Numbered from the stretch's first letter, positions 1-10,395 are shown. The stretch: DNA of 64,000 nucleotides from Methylomarinum vadi (GCF_000733935.1 NZ_JPON01000001.1:2402501-2466500), one strand, 5' to 3'. Notes: generated by a model from the sequence alone, not told the origin. Numbers and translations: made by a program.

Positions 1-1033
1 CCAGCACGATCCCGATGAGCCCGCCGGTCGACGACAACACCACCGCCTCGACCAGAAACTGCAACAAGATCTCTTTTTCCAGCGCGCCGATCGCCAGGCG
101 TATGCCGATTTCGCGGGTGCGCTCGGTCACCGAGACCAACATGATGTTCATGATGCCGATGCCGCCGACCAATAGGCTCACCGCCGCCACCGCGCCGAGC
201 AAGCTAGTCAGCGTCTGCGTCGTACCGGACAGCATCGTCGCGATTTCCTTCATGTCCATGATATTGAAATTGTCCTCTTCTTGTGCCGACAAATGGCGGC
301 GCACGCGCAGCAGCCGGCGCAATTCCTGTTCGATCTCTTCGGTGGATACGCCATCCTTGGCCGACACCTGAATCAGGCTGACGTCGTTGTTGCCGGCGAT
401 GCGGCGCTGGAAGGTGCGCAACGGCACGATGACGATATCGTCCTGGTCCGTTCCCATGCTGGATTGGCCCTTGGCTTGCAACAGACCGATGACCTCGCAG
501 GACAATTTTTGCAGACGCATCCGCGTACCCAGCGGGCTTTCTCGGCCGAACAATTTCTCCCGCACGGTTTCGCCGATGATGCAGACGGCGGCGCCGGAAC
601 GTGCCTCGCTGGCGGTAAACAAGCGCCCTTCCGCCAGTTGATTATTGGTGACCGTGAAATAGGCGTCGGTGCTGCCGGTGATTCGCGTGTTCCAGTTCTC
701 ATTGGCATAAATCGCGGTGGCGGAAGTCGTGGCTTGCGGCGCCACCGCCAATAACCCCGGCACCTCTCGCGCGATCGCTTCGGCATCCGCCAGCTTAAAC
801 GCCGGCGCCGTCGACCGTTGCCCCGGTCCCATGCGCTTGCCGACCGTGATCATCAACAAATTGCTGCCCAGGCTGGCGATGCGCTCGGTCACCTGCTGGG
901 TCGCGCCGCTGCCCAGCGTCACCAGCACGATGACCGCCGCCACGCCGATGATAATGCCGAGCATCGTCAAAATCGAACGCATCAGGTTACGGTGCAATTC
1001 CCGAAAAGCCAACCGAAACGCCACGCCTAACAT
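1..1033 (-). CDS. MacB-type ABC transporter permease (3' part beyond the window)
   Basis: Reverse-strand reading is open from ATG at 1033 to the window edge, giving 344 residues without the C-terminus. It begins [16 protein letters not shown], has a first membrane segment around residues 20-42 ([19 protein letters not shown]), then a long periplasmic domain, then an FtsX-type membrane region from about residue 275 ([20 protein letters not shown]). This is the MacB core plus FtsX layout. The start overlaps the stop of the ATPase gene by 7 nt, so the two are probably translationally coupled. In E. coli MacB the ATPase and permease are one chain; here they are split. Expected role: inner-membrane part of a tripartite MacA-MacB-TolC exporter. 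Substrate is unknown. Confidence 0.88.
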   Translation of the reverse strand, partial: MLGVAFRLAFRELHRNLMRSILTMLGIIIGVAAVIVLVTLGSGATQQVTERIASLGSNLLMITVGKRMGPGQRSTAPAFKLADAEAIAREVPGLLAVAPQATTSATAIYANENWNTRITGSTDAYFTVTNNQLAEGRLFTASEARSGAAVCIIGETVREKLFGRESPLGTRMRLQKLSCEVIGLLQAKGQSSMGTDQDDIVIVPLRTFQRRIAGNNDVSLIQVSAKDGVSTEEIEQELRRLLRVRRHLSAQEEDNFNIMDMKEIATMLSGTTQTLTSLLGAVAAVSLLVGGIGIMNIMLVSVTERTREIGIRLAIGALEKEILLQFLVEAVVLSSTGGLIGIVL

Positions 1034-1740
1034 AACGTTTGCTCCGCTTGTTGTTGATCGCTTTCGATCAGGCCGTCGCGAAAATGCACGATGCGCTTGG
1101 CGTATGCGGCCATTTCCGCTTCGTGCGTGACCATGAGAATAGTAATGCCGTGGTCGCGGTTGAAGCCGGTCAATAATGCCATGATCTCCTCGCCCCGCTT
1201 GGTGTCGAGATTGCCGGTCGGTTCGTCGGCCAGCAACAACAAGGGCTGGGTGACGATGGCGCGGGCGATCGCCACCCGCTGTTGCTGGCCGCCGGACAGT
1301 TCGTTGGGCATGTGGTGCTCCCAGCCGCGCAGCCCCACCGTCTCCAAGGCCCGAGAAGCGGCGGCATAGCGCTCCCTGGGCGGCATGCCCCGGTATATCA
1401 ACGGCAATTCGACGTTTTCCAGGGCCGAGGTGCGATTGAGCAGATTGAAGCCCTGAAAGATGAAGCCCAGATAATAACGCCGCAGCAAGGTGCGCTGGTC
1501 GCGGCCGAGCTTGCCGACATCGACGCCTTGAAACAAATAGCGCCCTGCCGTCGGCTGGTCCATGCAACCGAGAATGTTCATGCAGGTGCTCTTGCCGGAA
1601 CCGCTCGGCCCCATCACCGCGACGAATTCGCCTTGCTCGACGCGCAAGGTGACACCGCGCAAGGCATGCATCGCGGCCTCGCCGCTGCCGTAAACCTTGC
1701 TGACCTGTTGCAACGCCAATAAAGCTTCCCCCCCGTTCAT
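1027..1740 (-). CDS. ABC transporter ATP-binding protein, MacB/LolD type
   Basis: 237 residues from ATG at 1740 ([12 protein letters not shown]). An upstream in-frame extension is rejected because it reads through the adaptor gene. Walker [10 protein letters not shown] lies near residue 44, the signature LSGGQQQR near 147 and Walker [11 protein letters not shown] near 166, with the D-loop following. Length and motifs match the MacB/LolD/FtsE family of stand-alone ATPases that power FtsX-type permeases by mechanotransmission. Its start overlaps the adaptor stop as ATGA and its end overlaps the permease start, so it is the third gene of a tightly packed operon. No regulatory site is visible. 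Confidence 0.92.
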   Translation of the reverse strand: MNGGEALLALQQVSKVYGSGEAAMHALRGVTLRVEQGEFVAVMGPSGSGKSTCMNILGCMDQPTAGRYLFQGVDVGKLGRDQRTLLRRYYLGFIFQGFNLLNRTSALENVELPLIYRGMPPRERYAAASRALETVGLRGWEHHMPNELSGGQQQRVAIARAIVTQPLLLLADEPTGNLDTKRGEEIMALLTGFNRDHGITILMVTHEAEMAAYAKRIVHFRDGLIESDQQQAEQTLC

Positions 1741-3020
1741 TGCTTGTTCATCTGCCCTGAAACCAGCTCGGAGCCAACCGTTACATCCCCGGCGACGATC
1801 TCGGTCACGAGCCCGTTGGTCGCCCCCTTGGTGATCGTAAAGGGCACCAGTTCGCCGTCGCGCAAGCCCCACACTTGTTGGGTTCTGCCGTTCGCCGCTG
1901 CGGCCGGGCGTTGAGCGCGGGAACGCGGACGGCGCGGCAGCAGCGCGTCCAAAAAGCCGCGGCTGCCGGTTTCTTGCTCGTCCTTAACCGGCGGCGAGAA
2001 ACGCAGCACGCTGTTGGGAACCAGCAGCGCGGCGTTTCTTTGCTCGACCGTGATCATCGCGGTGGCGGTCATGCCCGGACGCAATTTCAAATCCGGGTTC
2101 GCGACCCTCAGCACGGCTTTATAGGTCACGACGCCATCCACCGTTTCCGAACCGTAACGCACCTGGGTGATCTCGGCCGGAAAATCGCGGTCCGGGTAGG
2201 CGTCGACGGTGAAACGGGCGGGCTGGCCGGGCCGGACCAGACCGACATCGGCCTCGTCGATATCGACCTGCAGTTCCATCTGGGTCAGGTCCTCGGCCAG
2301 CGTGAACAGCTGCGGGGCCTGGAACTGCGACGCCACGGTCTGGCCAGGCTCCACCGAGCGCGCCAGCACCACACCGTTGATCGGCGACCTCACCACCGCC
2401 TTGGTCAGATCGGTCAGATTGACGTCCAGCGTACCCTGCGCCTGGGTTACCGCCGCCTTGGCCGAAGCCACGTCGGCACGGGCGCGATCCAACGTGGCCC
2501 TGGCGGCATCTAGATCGTATTGCGACGGCACCTTGCCGCCGCTCAACTCTTGGACATCAAGCTGTTTGGCCAATTGTGCCTCCGCCTCCCTGGCCGTGGC
2601 CTGGGCTTGGCGCACCCTGGCCCGGGCTGCCTCCAGCGCCGCTCTTGCTTGCAAGGCCTGCGCCTCCAAACGAGTGGTATCGAGCATTGCCAATACCTGG
2701 CCGACTTCGACCCGGTCGTTATAATCGACTTCCACCGATTTGATCGTGCCGGAGACTTCGATGCCGACCTCGACTTCATTCAGCGGTGCCAGCGTGCCGG
2801 TGGCGCTGACCGTCACGGTCAGGTCGCCGCGGGTCACGGTTTCGGTCTGGTAGCGAACTTTTTGGCCATTGCCGCCGACAAAGAGCAAACCGACGATAAC
2901 GACCGCCAAGCCGATGCCGGCATACCACAGCCATTTTTTCGCGCGCCGCCGGTGAGTTTTTTCATCGAGTCCAATCACCTCGCCGATCGCCGGTCGGGAC
3001 GAATCGTTCTGGTCATTCAT
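1737..3020 (-). CDS. MacA-type periplasmic adaptor (membrane fusion protein)
   Basis: 427 residues from ATG at 3020 ([15 protein letters not shown]). A cytoplasmic leader of about 27 residues precedes one membrane anchor ([19 protein letters not shown]). Then come a lipoyl/barrel-sandwich half ([21 protein letters not shown]), a long coiled-coil hairpin rich in Ala/Arg/Gln (about residues 115-200), the second lipoyl half ([18 protein letters not shown]) and beta-barrel domains. This is the HlyD/MacA layout and it should link the MacB permease to an outer membrane channel. A roughly 30-residue Arg/Pro/Ala-rich insert near residues 350-390 is unusual and may be a flexible loop. The first bases overlap the upstream outer membrane gene by 8 nt. 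Confidence 0.92.
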   Translation of the reverse strand: MNDQNDSSRPAIGEVIGLDEKTHRRRAKKWLWYAGIGLAVVIVGLLFVGGNGQKVRYQTETVTRGDLTVTVSATGTLAPLNEVEVGIEVSGTIKSVEVDYNDRVEVGQVLAMLDTTRLEAQALQARAALEAARARVRQAQATAREAEAQLAKQLDVQELSGGKVPSQYDLDAARATLDRARADVASAKAAVTQAQGTLDVNLTDLTKAVVRSPINGVVLARSVEPGQTVASQFQAPQLFTLAEDLTQMELQVDIDEADVGLVRPGQPARFTVDAYPDRDFPAEITQVRYGSETVDGVVTYKAVLRVANPDLKLRPGMTATAMITVEQRNAALLVPNSVLRFSPPVKDEQETGSRGFLDALLPRRPRSRAQRPAAAANGRTQQVWGLRDGELVPFTITKGATNGLVTEIVAGDVTVGSELVSGQMNKQ

Positions 3021-4440
3021 GATGTTGTTGCTCCTGGCTGTCCTCGTTATGCCAACCGCCGCCGAGGGCTTTGTATAAACGTATGATATTGGAGGTAATT
3101 TCTGCCTTGCTGACGGCCACGGCGGTTTCCGCATTCAATAGCGCGCGCTGCGACTCCAACACGGCCTGAAAATCGTTCAATCCTGCCGCATATTGAAAAT
3201 TGGCCAATTGCAATGCTTCCTTGCCGGCCAGCGCCGCCGCTTGCAGGGCCTCGAGCCGCTTGGATTCCTCGACATAGGCCGTCAACGCGTTTTCGACATC
3301 GCGCAGAGCGGTCAGCAGGGTGTGTTGATACAACCCCAGGGCCTGCTCGCGCAACGCTTTTTGTATCGCGATATTGCTGTTGATGCGGCCGAAGTCGAGC
3401 AGGGTCAGCATCGCTCTGGCCGCGACTTCACTGGCTTTGGCACCCGCTGTGTAAAGACTGGCGTATTCCAGCGATTTGAGGCCGATGGAGCCGGACAGGG
3501 TCAAATCGGGATAGCGTTCCGCCTCGGCGACGCCGATTTGCGCGGTTTGCGCGGCCAATTGCCGTTCCGCGCGGCGCAGGTCGGGCCGCCGTCTTAGCAA
3601 ATCGGCCGGTATGCCGACGGCCACGCCAGCGGAGGCGGAGGGAATATCACCGCTGTATTGCAGTATTTTTTTCAATGCGGCCGGCTCCTTACCCAGCAAC
3701 AAGGCCAGATTATGTTTGGCTTGTTCCAGCGAATTTTTCAGGCCGGGTAAGCTTGCCCGGGTGTTTTCCATGGCAAGCTTGGCCTGTTCGACGTCCAATT
3801 GCGTCGTCAACCCGGCTTGGCGGCGCCAGCGGGTCAGTTGATAGGCTTCCGTCTGCGTCGCCAGATTGGCTTCGGTAATGCTTAGTTGCGCTTGATAGGA
3901 GCGCACGTCGACATAGTTCAGCGCCACTTCGGCGCATAGACTGACCAGAACATCGCGCAAATCCTCCTGTTTCGCCTGTTCGCTCGCTGCCGCCGCTTCC
4001 AGGGCGCGGCGTTTCTTGCCGAACAGATCCAGCTCCCAACTGGCATCCAGGGTGTGACTGTAAAGTTCCGTATTGATCCCGCGCAAGGCGCTTTCTGTTT
4101 CGGTACGGCTGGCGCCCATCGACATCGACGAGGTCGGCAGCAGCTCGGCGCCGGCCAGCTTGCGCCGTGCGCGCGCCTCCAGTACCCGCGCTTCCGCTTG
4201 GTAAAGTTCGCGATTACCGAGTTGGGCCATTTTAATCAACGCGGTTAACACCGGATCGTCGAAAGCCCGCCACCAGACGCTCAGGTCGGCCGACGCTCCT
4301 GCGGGAGCCTTCCCGCCCGGTATGCCGCTCCAACGATCCGGCAGCTCCGGACACGGTTTTTGGTAATCGGGACCTACCATACAACCCGATAGCATCAACA
4401 GGGTCGTCAATAGCAGGATTAACTGAAATAGGTTCGTCAT
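3013..4440 (-). CDS. NodT/OprM-family outer membrane efflux lipoprotein
   Basis: 475 residues. The N-terminus is a lipoprotein signal (LLLTTLLMLSGC, lipobox LSGC with Cys20), followed by GPDYQKP, the hallmark of NodT/OprM channels. Two OEP repeats follow, with long helices and the conserved IPADLLRRRPDLRRAERQL block near residue 280. It is the first gene of the operon and supplies the outer membrane duct for the adaptor, ATPase and permease downstream. NodT-type channels are usually paired with RND pumps; here the partner is a MacB-type ABC exporter. The last 8 nt overlap the adaptor start. Confidence 0.93.
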   Translation of the reverse strand: MTNLFQLILLLTTLLMLSGCMVGPDYQKPCPELPDRWSGIPGGKAPAGASADLSVWWRAFDDPVLTALIKMAQLGNRELYQAEARVLEARARRKLAGAELLPTSSMSMGASRTETESALRGINTELYSHTLDASWELDLFGKKRRALEAAAASEQAKQEDLRDVLVSLCAEVALNYVDVRSYQAQLSITEANLATQTEAYQLTRWRRQAGLTTQLDVEQAKLAMENTRASLPGLKNSLEQAKHNLALLLGKEPAALKKILQYSGDIPSASAGVAVGIPADLLRRRPDLRRAERQLAAQTAQIGVAEAERYPDLTLSGSIGLKSLEYASLYTAGAKASEVAARAMLTLLDFGRINSNIAIQKALREQALGLYQHTLLTALRDVENALTAYVEESKRLEALQAAALAGKEALQLANFQYAAGLNDFQAVLESQRALLNAETAVAVSKAEITSNIIRLYKALGGGWHNEDSQEQQHHE

Positions 4441-4675
4441 CGGTATGTTCGTTTTACCACTTTATCCAGTCGGGTTAATGCAAAATAGGTCGGGCACGCC
4501 ATACCTATCCGCAGTCCATGATGGCAAATTGAGTCGCGCCGGTCTCGATGGTTGCGCGATTGCCCCGACCGCCATCCGCTTTGTTTAAAACGATTACTCT
4601 AATAACGGAATTTCGCCGCAATTCCGTCGATGGCGGGCAAGGCATCTGTTTTTTCAATTCGAGACGACTCAAATT

Positions 4676-5794
4676 TTATGTGCGCGGGTCCTTTATATCA
4701 TTCTTTTTCGGTGACGAGAGCAGAACGAAATCGGCAAACAGGCCGCATAAAATGCCGAACGGCAAGTAACCCAAATAGCCGAGCAGCGGCATGGCGAAAA
4801 TCTCGAACCTTTGCACATAGGGAATGCTGTAGCGCCAATGGGCCAGACTATTGGCATTCCACATTTCCCAAAAAAAGCCGCAGACCAAGCCGGCAATGGC
4901 CAGCAGCCAGACCCTCCGCCAATCGCCGATTTCGGTCTCTAGCAACAACTTCGGTTTCCCGGTGGCCGATTGCAACCCTATGACCAATACAATTGGCAGA
5001 AGCCAAACCAGTGAATACAACTGCCGCGGCCAAATGGCCAACGCGATCAGGCCGATGCTTGCCGCGCCAATGGCCGTTACAGCGAGAACCTTGTTGTTCA
5101 TGATGGGTAGGGGGCTGAACCGATTCAGACCGGCAGTTAGCTTCGGAAAAGTCTGTAACCACTCGGCGGTCCCCAGAACGGCCGGCAAAACCGTCGCAAA
5201 GGGCAGCGTGGCATAAAGAAAATATCGCCCCGGTCCGAAATCGGCGATGCCGACGTAATACCAGTTCTGCACGAAGCGGTTAAGAAATTCGAAACTCCAC
5301 CAAAAATACGCGCTGACGAAAAACAAGAGCAGCAAGTAGCGCGGCCGGTCGCGCAACAGGCAATGGCCGCTTCGGGAGTAAGTCAGCCCGTTTACGACCA
5401 GAATGTAACTCAACCATAACGGCGTGAAGGTATATTCCTGCAGCGTTTCGACCCACTGAAAACGGTTCCACGCCACAATCCACGCCAACAGCATCATGAC
5501 CAGCCCCAGCCAGCCCCAGACAGGAAAAGGTTTATTCGCCGGACGCGGCATCGATGGCGAAGTAGCGCTAACAATGATCCGGCGCAAAAATGGTGCGAGG
5601 ATCAATAAAGACGCGGCGGCGATCAGAAAGAAGACGAACCAGGAAAATGATGGCGCATGGATTCTCTCGGGTATCGGCGGAAAACGCAGGTAAGGCCCCA
5701 GCGGCTTGCCGTCGAGCCAGGCGCCCAATAACGGACACAAAATGATAAGGCCCATATAACCCGCCAGTCGCCTCACAGCTCGCAGGCAAAACAT
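4676..5794 (-). CDS. Multi-pass membrane protein of unknown function
   Basis: About 372 residues from ATG at 5794; a GTG at 5824 would add ten residues and cannot be excluded. About nine to ten hydrophobic stretches are visible, with aromatic-rich loops such as WWSFEFLNRFVQNWYY and, near the C-terminus, FFWEMWNANSLAHW followed by MPLLGYLGYLPFGI. The repeated Trp/Tyr/Glu-containing helices recall lycopene-cyclase-like or related integral membrane families, but I do not recognise it with certainty. It stands alone on the minus strand, with a divergent promoter region shared with the small gene at 5941. Confidence 0.75.
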   Translation of the reverse strand: MFCLRAVRRLAGYMGLIILCPLLGAWLDGKPLGPYLRFPPIPERIHAPSFSWFVFFLIAAASLLILAPFLRRIIVSATSPSMPRPANKPFPVWGWLGLVMMLLAWIVAWNRFQWVETLQEYTFTPLWLSYILVVNGLTYSRSGHCLLRDRPRYLLLLFFVSAYFWWSFEFLNRFVQNWYYVGIADFGPGRYFLYATLPFATVLPAVLGTAEWLQTFPKLTAGLNRFSPLPIMNNKVLAVTAIGAASIGLIALAIWPRQLYSLVWLLPIVLVIGLQSATGKPKLLLETEIGDWRRVWLLAIAGLVCGFFWEMWNANSLAHWRYSIPYVQRFEIFAMPLLGYLGYLPFGILCGLFADFVLLSSPKKNDIKDPRT

Positions 5795-5940
5795 TATCTT
5801 ATGGTTGCTAAATTTGCCGTCCACTGCTTTCCAAGAGATGGATCTTTGAACATTTACCGCCTTTTTACGATCTATCTACCACAAACTTCATATTGAAATT
5901 ACCATAGGCTAAACAGTGCAGCAATATCGGTTGAAATACT

Positions 5941-6204
5941 ATGAAAACGGCTTCATTAACACTACGCGTCGAATATCGTGACGATGACCATGAAGGGGAA
6001 ACGCCACAGCGGTTTTTCATGGGCGACAAGGCGATCGAAATCGAGGAAGTGATCGACCGTTGGTTGGCGACCGAGCACAGTTATTTTAAAGTGCGTTCAG
6101 GCGAGAACGATATCTACATCCTGCGGCACGATGAATTGGCACATCGTTGGGAACTGACGATGTTTCAAAGCGGCAAATACGACGATTCGTCGGCGCCCGT
6201 TTGA
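5941..6204 (+). CDS. Conserved small protein of unknown function
   Basis: 87 residues, acidic, no signal peptide or membrane segment. The pattern of beta-prone segments (SLTLRVEYRDDDH, SYFKVRSGENDIYILRHD, RWELTMFQSGKY) suggests a compact all-beta or alpha/beta fold. It ends 12 bases before the radical SAM gene and is probably co-transcribed with it. I do not recognise a named family; the gene is supported mainly by its position and codon use. Confidence 0.6.
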   Translation: MKTASLTLRVEYRDDDHEGETPQRFFMGDKAIEIEEVIDRWLATEHSYFKVRSGENDIYILRHDELAHRWELTMFQSGKYDDSSAPV

Positions 6205-6216
6205 CGCGAGGCAGGC

Positions 6217-7185
6217 ATGATCGACACGCTTAATGCCTGGCAGGACGCCGACAAAACCAAGTGCAAGGGCCGTGCCGGCTTTCGAGCCGGCTACCGGTCC
6301 CTGCTCGCCAACGGAGAGCTGGCGCGACGCGCCGATCTCGCCAAACGGCATCTGCAATGCTGCGACCTGTGCGCACGTTACTGCCGTGTCGATAGAATTA
6401 AAGGCATTAACGGAGCGGTGTGCCGGATCGGCGAGAACGCCATCGTTTACAGTTACGGCGCCCATTACGGCGAAGAAAACGTACTGCGGGGCAAACGCGG
6501 CTCGGGAACGATTTTCTTCAGCGGCTGCAACCTGCGCTGCGAGTTTTGTCAAAACTGGGAGATCAGCCAGAAGCGGACCGGCCGCGAAGTCTCCGCCGAT
6601 GGACTGGCAAAGATAATGCTTCAGTTGCAGAGCCAAGGGTGTCATAACATCAATTTCGTCAGCCCCAGTCATGTGGTGGCGCAGATTCTAGAAGCGCTAT
6701 TGCTCGCCGCAGACCAAGGCCTCGCCCTGCCGTTGGTCTACAACACGGGTGGATACGACAGTCCCGAAGCCCTCGCCCTGCTGGATGGCGTCATCGACAT
6801 CTACATGCCGGACATGAAGTACGGCGATTCGGCGATAGCTCGCCGCTATTCCCATGCACGCGATTATTGGCGGGTCAACCGTGCGGCGGTCCGGGAAATG
6901 CATCGCCAAGTCGGCGATCTACGCTTGAACGGTAATGGCATCGCCTACCGGGGACTCTTGGTGCGCCATCTGGTCCTTCCGAACCAACTGGCCGGGACGG
7001 AACGGGTGTTAAAGTTCATTGCCAACGAGATTTCCAGCGACACTTATCTCAATTTAATGGACCAGTACTACCCTTGCTACCGGGCCAAAGAATTTCCGGA
7101 ACTGTCGCGCCTTATCACCGCGGCGGAGTATCATAAAGCACTGGCCATTGCCAGGCGTTTCGGCCTGAACCGGCTGGCCGAATGA
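6217..7185 (+). CDS. Radical SAM protein, PflX type (COG1313)
   Basis: 322 residues with a GAGGCAGG ribosome binding site just upstream of ATG. An N-terminal Cys cluster (CCDLCARYCRVDR, then CRIG) precedes the radical SAM motif CNLRCEFC at residues 104-111, which binds a 4Fe-4S cluster and SAM. Further conserved blocks are NFVSPSHV, YNTGGYDS and YMPDMKYGD. This is the PflX group, related to pyruvate formate-lyase activases and to the AmrS protein found at 34157 in this window. Its reaction is not established for the family. Co-transcription with the small gene at 5941 is likely. No glycyl-radical enzyme is adjacent, so an activase role is not supported by context. Confidence 0.85.
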   Translation: MIDTLNAWQDADKTKCKGRAGFRAGYRSLLANGELARRADLAKRHLQCCDLCARYCRVDRIKGINGAVCRIGENAIVYSYGAHYGEENVLRGKRGSGTIFFSGCNLRCEFCQNWEISQKRTGREVSADGLAKIMLQLQSQGCHNINFVSPSHVVAQILEALLLAADQGLALPLVYNTGGYDSPEALALLDGVIDIYMPDMKYGDSAIARRYSHARDYWRVNRAAVREMHRQVGDLRLNGNGIAYRGLLVRHLVLPNQLAGTERVLKFIANEISSDTYLNLMDQYYPCYRAKEFPELSRLITAAEYHKALAIARRFGLNRLAE

Positions 7186-7606
7186 AGCATTTCATTCAAC
7201 GGAATGCGCCGGTTAAAGCCGCTATTACTCCGCGACCGCATTCAGGAACCAGGAAGAAAACCTGGATATTCAGCCAAATGGTTAGTTTGTTCGTCTATTG
7301 ACGTGCCAGACTAACCGATGATAGTTTCTAACCTTCACTTTTGGTGGCCGAGTTGCCATAACCATGCCTACACCGACTAATGCCGCCTTTGATCCGTTAT
7401 TTGAAACAACCAACGCCCCTTCGACAGGCATAGCTTAACGGGCTATTCCCGAAAGAGAAACGTCACGAGAGCGAAACCTGCCATTAATCGGTTGCCGGCA
7501 AAACAATTTGGAATGACATAATTTTAATGCTAAGAAACTGGTTTAGTTTTTCCCAAGAAAGACATGGCCAGGTTGAATCCTTGTTTTTAGGGGCAAGAAA
7601 TAGACT
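7186..7606 (+). other. Intergenic stretch without a convincing gene
   Basis: 420 bases between the radical SAM gene and the HlyD-type adaptor. I see one short inverted repeat (CCAGG, 7 nt, CCTGG) near 7237-7253 that is too weak to call a terminator, and no reading frame with a plausible start and binding site. It probably holds the promoter of the export operon that starts at 7607. Confidence 0.4.
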
Positions 7607-8641
7607 ATGCGAACTCGGCACACGATAATATTCATCATCCTGTTGGTTGTTTTTGTCGGACTCGCAACCGGCGCTTGGCTGTACCTCCGCACTTCCAATG
7701 ACGAGGAAAACCAGTTAACGCTATACGGCAATATCGATATCCGTCAAGTGGAACTGAGTTTCCACGACCCCGAACATATCGCGGAAATGTACGCCAAGGA
7801 GGGGGACCGTGTCGAAAAGGGGCAATTATTGGCGATACAAGACCTGGAGCGTTTCCACTACCGACGGGAAAGCGCGGAAGCCAAAGTCGAGGCTCAGCGG
7901 CAGGCGGTCGAGCGGCTGCTCGCCGGAACGCGCCCGGAAGAAATCCGCAAGGCCAAAGCCGATGTCAAATCGGCGCAAGCCACGGTAACCTTCGCCGACC
8001 AGGAACTGAGCCGAATGCGCAGCCTGTACAAAAAACATCTCACCTCCAAGGAATCGGTCGACCGCGCCCGTTCCGAATATGTCGCCGCCAAGGAGAAAAT
8101 GCAGGCCTTGCAGGAACAACTGGACTTGGCGGTCCTCGGCCCTCGCCAGGAAGACATCGCCGAGGCCCAGGCCTTGTTGAAGGCCTATCAGAGCGACCTC
8201 AAACTGGCGGAAAAAATCTGGCTTGACGGCCATATTCATGCCCCTAACGACGGCATCATACAGGACCGCATCCTGGAGCCCGGCGATATGGCGGACAACC
8301 AAACGCCGGTTTATACGCTGGCCCTGATCGACCCGGTCTGGGCTCGCGTCTACGTCCCGGAGGATCGCCTGGGACTGTTGCACTACGGCATGCCGGCAAG
8401 AGTCGAAACCGACAGCCATCCGGACAAGACTTACCGAGGCTGGATCGGCTTCATTTCCCCAACCGCCGAATTCACGCCGAAGACGGTGGAAACCCCGGAA
8501 CTACGGACCCATCTGGTCTATCAGGTTCGCGTGTTCGTCTGTAATCCGCAGAATGAACTACACCTCGGCATGCCGGTCACCGTATCGATCGATCTTGCTT
8601 CGAGCCCGTCGCCGGCGGCGCGGCAAACTTGCCCGGAATGA
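7607..8641 (+). CDS. HlyD-family adaptor of a YbhGFSR-type exporter
   Basis: 344 residues. An N-terminal signal anchor (TIIFIILLVVFVGLATGAWLYL) is followed by a split lipoyl domain (NIDIRQVELSFHDPEHIAEMYAKEGDRVEKGQ) and a long coiled coil containing AGTRPEEIRKAKADVKSA and LGPRQEDIAEAQALL. Both of those phrases are typical of the YbhG group. The second lipoyl half (HAPNDGIIQDRILEPGD) and a beta-barrel close the chain. It starts a four-gene plus-strand operon and its stop overlaps the next ATG (ATGA). It should bridge the inner-membrane ABC complex to a TolC-type channel. Confidence 0.92.
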   Translation: MRTRHTIIFIILLVVFVGLATGAWLYLRTSNDEENQLTLYGNIDIRQVELSFHDPEHIAEMYAKEGDRVEKGQLLAIQDLERFHYRRESAEAKVEAQRQAVERLLAGTRPEEIRKAKADVKSAQATVTFADQELSRMRSLYKKHLTSKESVDRARSEYVAAKEKMQALQEQLDLAVLGPRQEDIAEAQALLKAYQSDLKLAEKIWLDGHIHAPNDGIIQDRILEPGDMADNQTPVYTLALIDPVWARVYVPEDRLGLLHYGMPARVETDSHPDKTYRGWIGFISPTAEFTPKTVETPELRTHLVYQVRVFVCNPQNELHLGMPVTVSIDLASSPSPAARQTCPE

Positions 8642-10395
8642 TGGCGAGCACTATGCCGGCGGACGAAACCGCCCTGGAATTCCGGAATGTTCGCAAAGGT
8701 TTCAGCGCGGGCCGGCGTACTGTCGCCGCGTTGCAAAAGGTTTCGCTGACGGTCGCCACCGGCTCTATCGTCGCGCTGCTCGGCCCGGACGGTGCCGGCA
8801 AAACCACGCTATTGCGCCTGGCCGCGGGCCTTTTGCTGCCCGATTCCGGCAAGATTAACGTGTTCGGCTTCGACAGCAAGGACAGGGTAGACGACATTCA
8901 TCGACTTATCGGCTATATGCCGCAGCATTTTGGGCTCTACGAAGACCTCAGCGTCGGCGAAAACCTGGATCTTTACGCCGATTTACACGGCATCCCTGCA
9001 AAGGCTAAGCACGAACGTCTGAAAGACCTGCTGCGAATGGCCGGGTTGCAACCGTTCGTCTCGCGCCTGGCGGGGCGTTTGTCGGGCGGCATGAAACAAA
9101 AACTGGGCCTGGCCTGCACATTACTCAGCCAACCCCGGCTGCTGCTGTTGGATGAACCGAGCGTCGGCGTCGATCCGGTTTCGAGAAGGGAGCTCTGGAG
9201 CATCGTCGCCCATCAGGTTAAAACGGCCGGCATGACCGTCTTGCTGAGCACCGCCTACATGGACGAGGCCGAACGCTGCGACGCCGTTCTGTTACTGGAC
9301 CAGGGCGAAGTTTTGGATTTCAACGGCCCCGATTTTTTCAGGAACAGTATGCAAGGGCGTTGTTTTTTGCTCAGCCACCCCAAGCTCGGCAACCGCGAAT
9401 TGAAGAAATGCCTCACCGGGCAAGCGGGGATCATCGATGCGGTCATCCACGGAAGAAATGTCCGGGTCATTAGCGGCACGACAACTATCACACTGCCGCC
9501 GGCCCTGACGGACGGCGAATCACTGGTAGACCTCGCCCCTACCGAACCACGGCTGGAAGACGCCTTCATCGCATTGCTGAAAGGCCGCCGGAACACGGCC
9601 GCCTTAACGCCGCAAACCTCTACGGCACCGGCCGCGCAAGACTCTAATGCGGATGAAGTCATCCGGGTGGAACAGGTCGACCGCTGGTTCGGCGATTTTC
9701 AAGCGGTCAAAAAGCTTGATTTCAGTGTCAGACGCGGCGAGATTTTCGGTTTGCTGGGCGCCAACGGCGCCGGCAAAACCACAACTTTCCGGATGCTGTG
9801 CGGCTTATTGCCGGCCAGCAGCGGCCGTTTGCGGGTGGCCGGCGTCGATTTGCGCACGGCAGCGGCGAAAGCGCGCGCCCGCATCGGCTATATGTCGCAG
9901 AAATTCTCGCTCTACGGCAATCTCAGCGTGCAACAGAATCTGGATTTTTTCAGCAGCGTCTATGGCCTGCGTAGTGAGCGGCGCAAAAAGCGCATCGCCT
10001 GGGCACTACGACAATTCGAACTCGAACCGGACCGGGACAGCATCAGCGCCGACTTGCCGCTGGGTTTTAAACAACGGCTGGCAATGGCCTGCGCCTTGAT
10101 GCACGAGCCCGAAGTCCTGTTTCTCGACGAACCGACCTCGGGCGTCGATCCGTTGGCAAGGCGCGAATTCTGGGAACGCACCGAAAGTCTGGCCGCCGCA
10201 GGCGTGACGGTGTTGGTGACGACGCATTTCATGGAGGAAGCCGAATATTGCGACCGCCTGCTCATTATGGTCGAAGGCGATATTCTGATCAGCGGTACGC
10301 CGGCCGAGATTAAATCCCGGGCCGGCTCGTCGCTGCGCCCCGATCCGACCATGGAAGACGCCTTTATTCAACTGGTCGAGGCGCGCAGCGGATGA
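8638..10395 (+). CDS. Tandem ABC ATPase of YbhF type
   Basis: 585 residues from ATG at 8638, which overlaps the adaptor stop; a TTG nine bases earlier is less likely. It contains two complete ATPase domains. The first has GPDGAGKTT, LSGGMKQKLGLA and LLLLDEPSVG; the second has GANGAGKTT, ADLPLGFKQRLAMA and LFLDEPTSG. The second signature is degenerate (PLGFKQR instead of SGGxxQR). A linker of about 40 residues rich in Ala/Thr joins the two halves. This double-ATPase design is characteristic of YbhF, working with two ABC-2 permeases, which are the next two genes. Probable role: export of drugs or other toxic compounds. Confidence 0.93.
   Translation: MMASTMPADETALEFRNVRKGFSAGRRTVAALQKVSLTVATGSIVALLGPDGAGKTTLLRLAAGLLLPDSGKINVFGFDSKDRVDDIHRLIGYMPQHFGLYEDLSVGENLDLYADLHGIPAKAKHERLKDLLRMAGLQPFVSRLAGRLSGGMKQKLGLACTLLSQPRLLLLDEPSVGVDPVSRRELWSIVAHQVKTAGMTVLLSTAYMDEAERCDAVLLLDQGEVLDFNGPDFFRNSMQGRCFLLSHPKLGNRELKKCLTGQAGIIDAVIHGRNVRVISGTTTITLPPALTDGESLVDLAPTEPRLEDAFIALLKGRRNTAALTPQTSTAPAAQDSNADEVIRVEQVDRWFGDFQAVKKLDFSVRRGEIFGLLGANGAGKTTTFRMLCGLLPASSGRLRVAGVDLRTAAAKARARIGYMSQKFSLYGNLSVQQNLDFFSSVYGLRSERRKKRIAWALRQFELEPDRDSISADLPLGFKQRLAMACALMHEPEVLFLDEPTSGVDPLARREFWERTESLAAAGVTVLVTTHFMEEAEYCDRLLIMVEGDILISGTPAEIKSRAGSSLRPDPTMEDAFIQLVEARSG

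Noticed and set aside
6217-7185. Reading the PflX-type gene as a second AmmeMemoRadiSam radical SAM enzyme
   Set aside because: It lacks the C-terminal CxxC pairs and AmrS-specific blocks, and no amrA/amrB homologue is adjacent.
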